Of a stretch of DNA of 64,000 nt, positions 9,636 to 17,208 are shown in pieces. The translations under genes were made by a program, and so were the position numbers. Location: the NCBI RefSeq assembly GCF_021538615.1, contig NZ_JAJHIZ010000002.1, forward strand, positions 620,001-684,000, in the 5' to 3' direction. Below the pieces are notes generated by a model. That model was not told where the DNA came from. It ran no database searches and was given only the letters and a program-made list of their open reading frames with translations. The DNA is from Niabella agricola (GTDB taxonomy: Bacteria > Bacteroidota > Bacteroidia > Chitinophagales > Chitinophagaceae). Numbering within the stretch: position 1 is the first letter of the stretch; the number at the start of each line of letters is the position of its first letter.

Positions 9636-9782
9636 TTACTGACGTTCTTTACAGTCTATTGGATGTTCGTATTCAGCCCGTAAAAAAGCATTAATCCGGG
9701 CTTCCAAGTCGTTGTTACCGGTGCCCATATTTTTAGGATCGCGATCCGGATAAATAAATAATTCTACCGGGTTAACAAAAGA
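9636..9782 (-). pseudogene. C-terminal coding remnant, family unknown
   Basis: Minus-strand frame of 48 codons with strongly protein-like content (SFVNPVELFIYPDRD... DLEARINAFLRAEYEHP) ending in TAA at 9636-9638. It is closed upstream by a TGA at 9783-9785 and has no start. It looks like the tail of a larger enzyme whose upstream part is gone. The rest of the 9509-10065 gap shows no gene. Confidence 0.35.
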
Positions 9783-10065
9783 TCAGCAAATTTGGCTTTT
9801 GCGCCGGTGTTTCGGAATCCTTCTGCTTCCGAAAGGGTTGGGTTCTATAACCAGAACAGGCGTTTGTCTGAAATGGCCGGATTGATTTTTTAGACCATTG
9901 ATAAAGATGAAGTGCTTTTTATGTATATTTCGTTAATGAAGTTCATGAAATGAATTGAACCGCATACTTACCTCTTCAGATCCTTCCCCTAATTGAAGTG
10001 TCACAATTCAAGCCTTGTTGAATGTGTTCCTTTTTGAAAAAAATATCAGCCATAAACATATAGAC

Positions 10066-10656
10066 ATGAGCGAAAACTCAGCCAAGGAAAAATTAGTAAA
10101 CCTAAGTAAGGAAAGTAAAATCAAATTTACCCTGTCATTATTCATAAGAGCTAAAGACTTATATAAACTCTTTGAGAAAGAGATTGAAGATGATAACTAT
10201 GATTATGCCCAACGCTTTAAAAATGGAAGTATACAACTTACCGGGTTTTCAGACTATATTTTAAATCGGATTTTCACTGGTAATGAATTGAATCCTGCGG
10301 ATGTTGAGCGTTTCAATACGTTCAGGAGCCTGGCTCCCGAAGAAGATGCATATAGTGGTTATCAGGCAGCAATTGCTGTGAATATTGTCTTGATTGCACT
10401 CAATATTATTAAAATGGTAAAGGGAGAGAAGGTTGACGTAAAATCAACAATAGATTATATTTTGGATTTAATCAATAACCTGAAATCAGAAGCATTCTTT
10501 GTCAATGACCCTGATGGAGACGATGAAGAATGCGAAAAATATCTTGAGCAATTTTATGATAAAGAAATGCTCGTAGAAGACAGGTTGCTAGGGTTAATTG
10601 ATAGCATGTCACAAAATGACTTAATGGTGTTTAATGCGGAAAATATGATCCATTAA
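10066..10656 (+). CDS. DUF416 (YjaG-like) family protein
   Basis: 196 residues from the ATG of MSENSAKEK; an upstream TTG start would add 17 unlikely residues. All-helical. The segment SLAPEEDAYSGYQAAIAVNI resembles the hallmark region of E. coli YjaG/DUF416 (PSxDDFDLYGVYPAIDAC), followed by the helical segment with an acidic loop (NDPDGDDEE) typical of the family. Function of the family is unknown. Rich in Lys, Glu and Ile and more AT-rich than neighbours, which may hint at separate acquisition. No operon partner. Confidence 0.65.
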   Translation: MSENSAKEKLVNLSKESKIKFTLSLFIRAKDLYKLFEKEIEDDNYDYAQRFKNGSIQLTGFSDYILNRIFTGNELNPADVERFNTFRSLAPEEDAYSGYQAAIAVNIVLIALNIIKMVKGEKVDVKSTIDYILDLINNLKSEAFFVNDPDGDDEECEKYLEQFYDKEMLVEDRLLGLIDSMSQNDLMVFNAENMIH

Positions 10657-10717
10657 AAGGTGATATAGGGAGTGTTTGGGTTTCGCATAATCCCGGTTAG
10701 TGGCTAAATGCTTTCCT

Positions 10718-10870
10718 GATGGCGCCGGTTCCTTCCCTGGTCAGCGCCGCCGGGCAAAAGTGTCAGATTTCGGAGAATGATTCGCTGAAATGCAGACGGG
10801 GTATTGGATCATGGAAATTGCATTTTGGAGACGCCGCATGCCAATAAAAAAGGCCTTGTAAATCGACTGA
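10718..10870 (+). repeat. right copy of the ~150-bp direct repeat, next to tRNA-Leu
   Basis: Partner of 3531-3683, same orientation. Its right end is the loop-side half of the terminator hairpin of the adjacent tRNA-Leu gene, so this copy is probably the original location and the 3.5-kb copy the displaced one. Confidence 0.7.
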
Positions 10871-10883
10871 TTACAAGGCCTTT
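10845..10883 (-). terminator. intrinsic terminator of tRNA-Leu
   Basis: Perfect 13-bp arms (10849-10861 and 10871-10883, AAAGGCCTTGTAA and complement) with a 9-base loop, followed on the minus strand by a T run. It starts 3 bp past the tRNA 3' end. Confidence 0.85.
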
Positions 10884-10886
10884 GAG

Positions 10887-10972
10887 TGCCCCAGGCGGGA
10901 CTTGAACCCGCACGGACATTGCTGCCCACAGGATTTTAAGTCCTGCGTGTCTACCAATTCCACCACCAGGGC
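10887..10972 (-). tRNA. tRNA-Leu (anticodon TAA)
   Basis: 86-nt class II tRNA read on the minus strand. The 5' acceptor strand GCCCTGG pairs with CTGGGGC (two G-U pairs), discriminator A. D-loop contains TTGGTAGAC; the anticodon loop reads ACTTAAAAT with anticodon TAA; a long variable arm follows (TGGGCAGCAATGTCC); the T arm is GCGGG-TTCAAGT-CCCGC. No encoded CCA. Lies 89 bp downstream of tRNA-Gly on the same strand. Confidence 0.95.
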
Positions 10973-11061
10973 GAAAAAAAAAGTTATCAATTATCCGTTA
11001 GGAGCTATCAGCAAATCATTCTAATAACAAATAACGTATAACGAATAACTTTTTTAAAGAG

Positions 11062-11134
<73 letters not shown>

Positions 11135-11239
11135 GTGAATAAGAACTTTTTGTTTTTTCTTAAGTATTGGCTTGTTACTTAAGGGGTTGCGAAGATAAGG
11201 GATTTTTTTAAACTACAAAAAAAATCGGTAACTTTTTTT

Positions 11240-11482
11240 TTATTTATACTTTGGAGTATACAAAGTGCTCTCCTGAACCTGAACAGCCGGCTTTTCAAAA
11301 CGCTTGGTGTAAAGACGGTAGCAGCCTCCCCAGGTAAACAGGATCAGGCATGCAAAGGTCAGGTAAAATAAAAAGGCAGAAGTAGAAACCCAGCTGAATT
11401 TGAAATCCTTTTTCTGGCTTTGCTTTAACTCTTCCTGGTATTCCTGCTCTTTTATCTGCTCAACGTCGAAATTATGTTCCAT
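11240..11482 (-). CDS. small single-span membrane protein
   Basis: 80 residues: a charged N-terminal part rich in Glu/Lys/Gln, one hydrophobic segment (AFLFYLTFACLILFTW, about residues 36-51), then a basic short tail. No family recognised. It lies 43 bp downstream of the glycosyltransferase gene on the same strand, so it may be part of that transcript. Confidence 0.6.
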   Translation of the reverse strand: MEHNFDVEQIKEQEYQEELKQSQKKDFKFSWVSTSAFLFYLTFACLILFTWGGCYRLYTKRFEKPAVQVQESTLYTPKYK

Positions 11483-11525
11483 TCTGTATCAGTAATATTG
11501 TGTCGCAAAAATAAGGATCTATTCA

Positions 11526-12560
11526 TTAATTTGTCACTTCTTTGTCAACAATTTCGGAGAACTTTTTTTTCCCTTTTACAAAATGCGCCCATGCAATGTT
11601 CTTTTTCAGCAATCCCTGCAGCGGAGTCCTTTTGTTTTTAGGAAAGATACTTTTCTTCTTATCCATCAGCATCCATTTTACAAAAGAAAGATGCGCACTG
11701 GCAACCGCCACAAAATAACCACCATCTCCGCCGAAAAGGCTTTTAAAGGCTGAAGCACCATCCAGTACCGCTCTTAAGAAAATAACGTACAGCCGCCGCC
11801 ATCCATACATGTTCTTGTACATCATGATATGGTTATTCCGGAAATTAAGATAGGTCTTTAAGGAATTGCCTTTGGGAAGCGTGCCGCCGCCTACATGGTA
11901 AACGACGGATTGGGGACAGGAGCGGATCCCGTAGCCCAGCAGCTGAATGCGCCAGCAGAGATCAATCTCCTCCTGGTGGGCAAAAAAGTACGGATCGAAA
12001 CCTCCGGCTTCATGAAATACGTTGGCGCGGATAAATAAGGCCGCCCCGCTGGCCCAGAAGATCGGTGAAGCATCATCATATTGCCCTTCGTCTGTTTCCG
12101 TAAAATCAAAAACCCGGCCTTTGGCAAAAGGGTAACAAAAATGATCCATCCAGCCGCCGGCCGCTCCCGCATATTCAAAGTACCGGGGATGATGGTAGGA
12201 AAGGATCTTGGGCTGACAGGCGGCCAACGAAGGATCGGACTCCAGCATGCGCACCAGGGGATCGATAAAACCCGTAGTAACCTGTACATCGGAGTTGAGT
12301 AACAGGTAATAGTCGGCTGTTACCTGCTCCAGCGCCAGGTTATACCCTTTGGCAAACCCGTGGTTCTCTTTAAAACGGATGATGCGCACGCCCGGGAAAT
12401 GCTGTTCTAAAAACAGAACCGAATCATCCGTAGACCCATTATCGGCCACCACCACCTGCAACGGGGCATAAGCGGTTTGTACCACACCCGGAAGGAATTG
12501 CTCCAGGTATTTTTTACCATTCCAGTTGAGAATAACAATAGCGACGGACGGTTGCATCAT
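11526..12560 (-). CDS. family 2 glycosyltransferase
   Basis: GT-A fold glycosyltransferase of about 344 residues. The N-terminal motif VAIVILNWNGKKYLEQ is typical of rhamnosyltransferase-like GT2 enzymes. Other visible marks are VVADNGSTDDS, the DxD-type site LLLNSDVQV and the later FFAHQEEIDLCWRIQ (acceptor/base region). No transmembrane segments, so a cytosolic or membrane-associated enzyme adding a sugar to a surface polysaccharide or lipid acceptor. The frame opens with a TTG; the tandem ATG codons at 12560 and 12557 are the better starts. The acceptor is unknown. Confidence 0.88.
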   Translation of the reverse strand: MMQPSVAIVILNWNGKKYLEQFLPGVVQTAYAPLQVVVADNGSTDDSVLFLEQHFPGVRIIRFKENHGFAKGYNLALEQVTADYYLLLNSDVQVTTGFIDPLVRMLESDPSLAACQPKILSYHHPRYFEYAGAAGGWMDHFCYPFAKGRVFDFTETDEGQYDDASPIFWASGAALFIRANVFHEAGGFDPYFFAHQEEIDLCWRIQLLGYGIRSCPQSVVYHVGGGTLPKGNSLKTYLNFRNNHIMMYKNMYGWRRLYVIFLRAVLDGASAFKSLFGGDGGYFVAVASAHLSFVKWMLMDKKKSIFPKNKRTPLQGLLKKNIAWAHFVKGKKKFSEIVDKEVTN

Positions 12561-12599
12561 GGGGTGCAAAGATTCAAAAATAATGCAAGCAAATCATCA

Positions 12600-12845
12600 T
12601 CAAGCCCTTTTATCTTCGGCCGGAGCCTGCTTTTTAACAAAAAGGTGGTAAAGCTGAATCACCGCGATCAACCCGTTAGAAATAATAATGGGCCATTTCC
12701 AGCCCAGCAGGACGCCATAAATCACAAAAAAGATACAACCGGAAAAATTAATGATCCGTATGGCTTTTAGTTGTTTTGGAATAAATGAAATCACCAGCAG
12801 GGCCATGGCTAAATAACCGATATACTCAACGGGGTCAGGCATCAT
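12600..12845 (-). CDS. YgjV/SemiSWEET-like small membrane protein
   Basis: 81 residues with three hydrophobic helices (residues about 8-25, 33-49, 53-70) and the pattern FSGCIFFVIYGVLLGWKWPI, which fits the short YgjV-like inner-membrane family related in size and layout to SemiSWEET triple-helix transporters. The conserved PQ-type proline after helix 1 appears as FIPKQLKAI. It would act as a dimer if a transporter; the substrate is unknown. 39 bp upstream of the glycosyltransferase on the same strand. Confidence 0.65.
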   Translation of the reverse strand: MMPDPVEYIGYLAMALLVISFIPKQLKAIRIINFSGCIFFVIYGVLLGWKWPIIISNGLIAVIQLYHLFVKKQAPAEDKRA

Positions 12846-12912
12846 GTGGATTATCTTTCTGCAAAAAACGGACTTCTGTTTTTATTTGCATAAAGTTATT
12901 GATTTGTAGCAT

Positions 12913-12920
12913 TATTTTTG
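12913..12920 (+). promoter_or_regulatory. candidate -7 box TATTTTTG
   Basis: Matches the Bacteroidota -7 consensus TAnnTTTG, 88 bp upstream of the SPOR-protein ATG. No clear TTTG at the expected -33 distance, so tentative. Confidence 0.3.
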
Positions 12921-13008
12921 TTGCAACTTATTCCGGTTTCCGTCAATCTGTTTAGAAACGGCGCGTCGTTCAGAGATGATTGGCCGGTAATATATAACCC
13001 AGTAATAT

Positions 13009-13437
13009 ATGAAGTACGTATTACCTCTTTTGATGATATTCCTGTGTTCCCGGTTAGGGGCGCAAACCGGGGGTGTGGCGGTGTATAAAGACCCGAGGAT
13101 CGACCTGCTGCTCAAGAAGCAATCGGAAGTGAACAATTTGTCTACCCGGAATTCCTCCAAACGAAGAACGGCGCCCGGTTACCGGTTGCTGGTGATCAGT
13201 ACCAATAATAAAGCGGAGGCCATTGCTGCGCGCACAAAGATCTATGCTAATTTTCCAGAACTAAAACCCTATATGTGGCACCAGGCGCCCTATTTTAAGG
13301 TAAAAGTGGGCAATTTTACATCCAGGCAGGATGCGCAGGCCTACCAGAAACGGCTGGGTGGTTTTTTCCCGGGAGGTGTCTTTATCATGAATGATATAGT
13401 GGAAGTAAACCCGGATAATACTGAAAGCGAGGACTGA
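13009..13437 (+). CDS. secreted SPOR-domain protein
   Basis: 142 residues with a signal peptide (cleavage near LGAQ). Residues about 55-132 match the SPOR fold, which binds denuded septal peptidoglycan glycan: GYRLLVISTNNKAEA, then AARTKIYANFPELKPYMWHQAPYFKVKVGNF (ends given), then DAQAYQKRL. Probably periplasmic and linked to cell-envelope remodelling or division. It stands alone upstream of the amidohydrolase, with a candidate promoter at 12913. Confidence 0.82.
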   Translation: MKYVLPLLMIFLCSRLGAQTGGVAVYKDPRIDLLLKKQSEVNNLSTRNSSKRRTAPGYRLLVISTNNKAEAIAARTKIYANFPELKPYMWHQAPYFKVKVGNFTSRQDAQAYQKRLGGFFPGGVFIMNDIVEVNPDNTESED

Positions 13438-13743
13438 TGGTTGACCGCGATGCCAGGGATCCCGCAGATGAAACCATTTCTCCTGTTGTGAGGTTTAACC
13501 ATAAAGGCAGCAAGATGACCGTAATATACACGACGCATTTCAATAGCAATCCATTGCGATCTTAACGTATTCTTTGCTTGGCGGTTAAATCATAAACATC
13601 GAGCTGCGCAACGGCCCATAAGGAAATGCATAACACGATGTGCTGCTTTGAAAAGGCCCTTTTTCCTGCCTTTCTGTAGCCTGTTAACGCAGTATGCGGT
13701 ACCTGTTTTTTCCAATGACCGGATTATCAGTTATTTTTGCCGG
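13438..13743. other. intergenic, 306 bp
   Basis: No gene seen. The right end carries a TAnnTTTG-type box at 13732-13739 only five bases before the ATG of the amidohydrolase. Confidence 0.35.
13732..13739 (+). promoter_or_regulatory. candidate -7 box TATTTTTG beside the start codon
   Basis: If used, transcription would begin at or within a few bases of the ATG at 13744, giving a leaderless or nearly leaderless mRNA. A T-rich stretch (13705-13711) is at about -33 distance. Tentative. Confidence 0.3.
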
Positions 13744-14937
13744 ATGAAGGATAAAATACAATTGCTGGCAAAACAGTTTGCACCGGAGTTGATTGAAGTG
13801 CGCCGGTACCTGCATGCACATCCTGAGCTAAGCTACCAGGAATTTGAGACCTCAAAATATATACAGGCACAGCTAAAAGACCTGGGTATCCCCTTCGAAG
13901 TAAAAGCCACTACGGGGGTGATCGGGTTGCTGAAAGGACGCAATCCTGAGAAAAGGGTGATTGCCCTGCGGGCAGATATGGATGCGCTGCCTATTCAGGA
14001 ATTAAATGAAATAAGCTACCGCTCGGTTCACGAAAATATCATGCATGCCTGCGGGCATGATGTTCATACCGCCTGTTTATTAGGTGCTGCAAGGATTCTG
14101 AATGCCTTAAAGGATCAGTGGGAGGGTACGGTGAAGCTGATCTTCCAGCCTGGCGAGGAAAAAAATCCAGGCGGCGCCAGCCTGCTGATAAAAGAAGGTG
14201 TGTTGGAGCACCCGGCCCCCGCAGCCATATTCGGATTGCATGTGCACCCGGGGCTTGAGGTGGGCAAACTTAGCTTCCGGGGCGGAAAAGTAATGGCCAG
14301 CGCCGATGAACTTTATATTACGGTAAAGGGAAAAGGAGGCCATGCCGCAGCACCAAACCTTTGCATCGATCCGATCCTGATCGCGTCCCACCTGGTGGTG
14401 GCACTGCAGCAGGTGATCAGCCGGCGTAATAACCCGCAAAACCCAATGGTATTATCCATTACGGCGATCAACGGAGGTACTACTACCAATGTAATCCCCG
14501 ATGAAGTTAAACTAAAAGGAACCTTCCGCGCCATGAATGAACAGTGGCGGTTTGAGGCCCACGACATCATGCGGAGTATTGCCAAAGGCGTGGTGGAGGG
14601 GATGGGCGGAAGCCTTGACCTCCATATTGATGTGGGCTATCCCAGTGTATACAATAATGAAGCACTTACCGAACAAGCTGCTGAACTGGCAGTGACTTAT
14701 GCCGGCCAGGCACAGGTGGGTGAAACGGAAATCCGTATGGGAGCCGAAGATTTTGGCTATTATACACAACAAATACCCGGTTGTTTTTACCGGCTGGGCG
14801 TGATGAACGTAGCGCGCGGGATCACTGCCGGTGTGCATACGCCCCTTTTTAATGTAGATGAAAATGCGATTGAACTGGGTATGGGCGTCATGGCCTGGCT
14901 GGCTGTTGCCACGGATTTAACAAAACGGAAAGGTTAA
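13744..14937 (+). CDS. M20 family metallo-amidohydrolase (N-acyl amino acid hydrolase type)
   Basis: 398 residues from ATG 13744 (MKDKIQLL); an upstream start adds 32 residues unlike the family. M20D/HipO-type aminoacylase or indole-acetyl/hippurate hydrolase. Visible metal ligands: MHACGHDVHTACLLG (Cys and His), GEEKNPGGA (Glu), GLHVHPGLEVG (His), and the C-terminal GAEDFGYY and VHTPLFNVDE (His). RRYLHAHPELSYQEFET at the N-terminus is the family signature. Residues about 180-290 form the dimerisation lid. Cytosolic; likely removes acyl groups from amino acids or hydrolyses dipeptide-like amides. Confidence 0.92.
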   Translation: MKDKIQLLAKQFAPELIEVRRYLHAHPELSYQEFETSKYIQAQLKDLGIPFEVKATTGVIGLLKGRNPEKRVIALRADMDALPIQELNEISYRSVHENIMHACGHDVHTACLLGAARILNALKDQWEGTVKLIFQPGEEKNPGGASLLIKEGVLEHPAPAAIFGLHVHPGLEVGKLSFRGGKVMASADELYITVKGKGGHAAAPNLCIDPILIASHLVVALQQVISRRNNPQNPMVLSITAINGGTTTNVIPDEVKLKGTFRAMNEQWRFEAHDIMRSIAKGVVEGMGGSLDLHIDVGYPSVYNNEALTEQAAELAVTYAGQAQVGETEIRMGAEDFGYYTQQIPGCFYRLGVMNVARGITAGVHTPLFNVDENAIELGMGVMAWLAVATDLTKRKG

Positions 14938-14973
14938 TCGGCGGCCTCCTTGCATCATTCAGAAAAAGAAATC

Positions 14974-15348
14974 ATGATTAAAGCTACAATCTCCGGTGTG
15001 TTATTTACAATCTGTGCTTTAACAGCGGCCGGGCAGTCGAAAAGCGATTCTTCAAAAACAGCGCGTGATTTTTTGATTGAACAGGAGGAAGCGCATGGAA
15101 AGCACCCGGACAGCCGGAATAAAAACAGAATCGAAAAGACCAACCCGGAAAAAGAGGGGAATCCTGTAACAACAAAGCCAAAGGTAAAGCAAAAGAAATG
15201 CTGGTTTAGACGGAAGCATAAAAAGAGTGCCAGCCCCTCCGCCAAAGAAGCGTTGGAAAACAGGAACACAAAGGATCCAAGAATCGATAAAGGCCCGGAA
15301 CCTAACAAAAAAGCAAACTCATCGGCGATCAAAGACGCAAAAAAATAA
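14974..15348 (+). CDS. small secreted basic protein, unknown
   Basis: 124 residues: signal peptide (MIKATISGVLFTICALTAAGQ) followed by a very Lys/Glu/Asn-rich, low-complexity mature part with clusters such as KQKKCWFRRKHKK. No domain recognised; likely disordered. Start at ATG 14974 chosen because it begins the signal peptide. It lies 36 bp after the amidohydrolase and could share its transcript. Confidence 0.55.
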   Translation: MIKATISGVLFTICALTAAGQSKSDSSKTARDFLIEQEEAHGKHPDSRNKNRIEKTNPEKEGNPVTTKPKVKQKKCWFRRKHKKSASPSAKEALENRNTKDPRIDKGPEPNKKANSSAIKDAKK

Positions 15349-15360
15349 GGGGGGTGGAGG

Positions 15361-17058
15361 TCAGTACCGCCTGGTTTTCTGATCTGCCGTAACGATCATA
15401 TCGTGAATAGCTGTTACTTGTCCTATACTGCGCCCAACCGGACGAAATGCTCCGGCCGATGTTGCGGGTTGGGTTTCGGTGGTTCTTGCCATGGACAATA
15501 ATGTGGGCGTATAGTTATCGTTACCGGTGATCTTGCGTATCGCATATTTAAAACAGGCTTCGTTTGGATTCCCAAAATCATAACGCAGGTCGTCCAGTAC
15601 CTGTAAGTTTGTGCTGAGCCCGTCATAGTAGCTTCCGGTTTGGGAGCCGTTGATCTGGTTTTTGTTTTTGGTTTCAAAATTGGCCATATACACACTATAA
15701 TTCCCAAGACGGATCTCAAAGAAACCAACGGGCTTTCCATAGGTTTTTTTTCCATTGTCGCTAAATACAGCCCCAATCAGGTAAACATTGTCAAAATACG
15801 GTTTTAAACTATTGATCAATAACTCGCTGGCTGAAGCTGTAGCACTGCTTACAATAAAGTACAGGTTTTTAATAGTACTGTTACTATTGAAGGGGCCCTT
15901 TTTGTTTATGAAGGTTGTGTTTTCTGCAACAGAATAATCTACGTCAAAATAGGTGTATCCCTTAAGAACGTTATTGGCATCGTATACCTGTTGGTTCTTT
16001 AATAAAGTGGCCTGTCTGTTTTGCATAATTTGGTTGTAGTACTCAGCAAATAATACCTGGTTGTTCGCATTGGCAGGAGCCAGGAGGTTTCCCAAATATG
16101 CTGCTGTTTTTACAAGACCGCCCCCGTTATAACGGAGATCAACGACGATGTCCGTTATATTGCCGAACCTGCCAAATGCGTCATCCAGCGCCGGCTGGGC
16201 ATTGCCCAGATCAGTAAAAGACTGGAAAGCGATATAACCGATTTTCTTTCCTCCAATATCCAGGGTAGTGTCTCTGAACACCGGGTTGAATGTGTAAAGT
16301 GTTTTCTGTACCGCAACATCTCTGCCCGACGCTGTGGCGGGATTATACACCGTAACGGTAATGCTCGAGGCATTAAATGCGGCATTGATTCTGGATTGAT
16401 CCGTTTCAAGTCTCCAGCTGTTGCCATTGATTCTTGAAATGATATCGCCTCTTCTAAGCCCGGCCTGGTAGGCGGGTGAGCCTTTGGTTACATAACGTAC
16501 CAAACCAACGAGACTGTCTTTATTGGTGTAGGGGATAGGGTTTTGCGGTGTGGTTGCTTCAGACACGGGCATATAACCCAGGATAAAACCCAGGCTGTTT
16601 TCTTTTCCGTCCAGGGTCATTTTTATATCTTCTGCGCGGATATTGTTAGCAGCTGTGAAGCTCAATCCCCCGGAGTAGGCATCGCTTGTTTTTATAATAT
16701 AAGAAAACTTACATTCAGAATTATCATTTACAGGGTTGCCGGCGCTGTTATAAGAAATTTTTTGTTCGTAAGAAAAACCGGTGGCTGGATTGGTTGCAAA
16801 CCTGCTGATCGCAAACATTTCATCATTCAGACCGGTTATGGTATCTGGGGAGACCAGTTGCCTCGGGTTGAACGAACCCGTGCCGGGCAGGGTATTGTTC
16901 CAGTAGTAGATTTGTTTGGCGTATAAAAAAAGCGAATCTGCCAGTAGTTCGGGACTAATACCTGTTTTAACCGGCGGAATCATATCTTTTTTTGAAGGAC
17001 AGGCGGTTAATGTAAGGAGGCAAATGGTAGCGGCAGTCAGGCGTTTGCTGAAATACAT
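15361..17058 (-). CDS. S41 family C-terminal-processing-type protease, lipoprotein
   Basis: 565 residues. Lipoprotein signal with lipobox LTAC (Cys20). Domain order: N-terminal helical cap, a PDZ domain around residues 175-250 (TKGSPAYQAGLRRGDIIS), then the S41 core. The catalytic serine lies in TASASELL (residues 407-414) and the probable Lys in KKTYGKPVG about 30 residues later; VVDLRYNGGG (about 305-314) is the usual strand before the active site. Predicted to be anchored facing the periplasm or cell surface. It is the downstream member of a tandem pair with the paralogue at 17209, separated by 150 bp. Substrate unknown. Confidence 0.88.
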   Translation of the reverse strand: MYFSKRLTAATICLLTLTACPSKKDMIPPVKTGISPELLADSLFLYAKQIYYWNNTLPGTGSFNPRQLVSPDTITGLNDEMFAISRFATNPATGFSYEQKISYNSAGNPVNDNSECKFSYIIKTSDAYSGGLSFTAANNIRAEDIKMTLDGKENSLGFILGYMPVSEATTPQNPIPYTNKDSLVGLVRYVTKGSPAYQAGLRRGDIISRINGNSWRLETDQSRINAAFNASSITVTVYNPATASGRDVAVQKTLYTFNPVFRDTTLDIGGKKIGYIAFQSFTDLGNAQPALDDAFGRFGNITDIVVDLRYNGGGLVKTAAYLGNLLAPANANNQVLFAEYYNQIMQNRQATLLKNQQVYDANNVLKGYTYFDVDYSVAENTTFINKKGPFNSNSTIKNLYFIVSSATASASELLINSLKPYFDNVYLIGAVFSDNGKKTYGKPVGFFEIRLGNYSVYMANFETKNKNQINGSQTGSYYDGLSTNLQVLDDLRYDFGNPNEACFKYAIRKITGNDNYTPTLLSMARTTETQPATSAGAFRPVGRSIGQVTAIHDMIVTADQKTRRY

Positions 17059-17208
17059 GAGCGCTTTTTTTTTGAAAAGATAGGGATTATTTTTCGCTCT
17101 TATTTGAAATTTTCATCATTTTATGTTGTTGTGGGGTGCCATTTCTGCAGCCAACAATCTGCGTTAAAGAAGAATTGCTATCTTTCGCGCTTGTGCCGTA
17201 TAAGCCGA

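Noticed and set aside
10973..11061. Possible third tRNA or small RNA between tRNA-Gly and tRNA-Leu
   Set aside because: Only AT-rich GTTAT/ATAAC words; no cloverleaf can be drawn.
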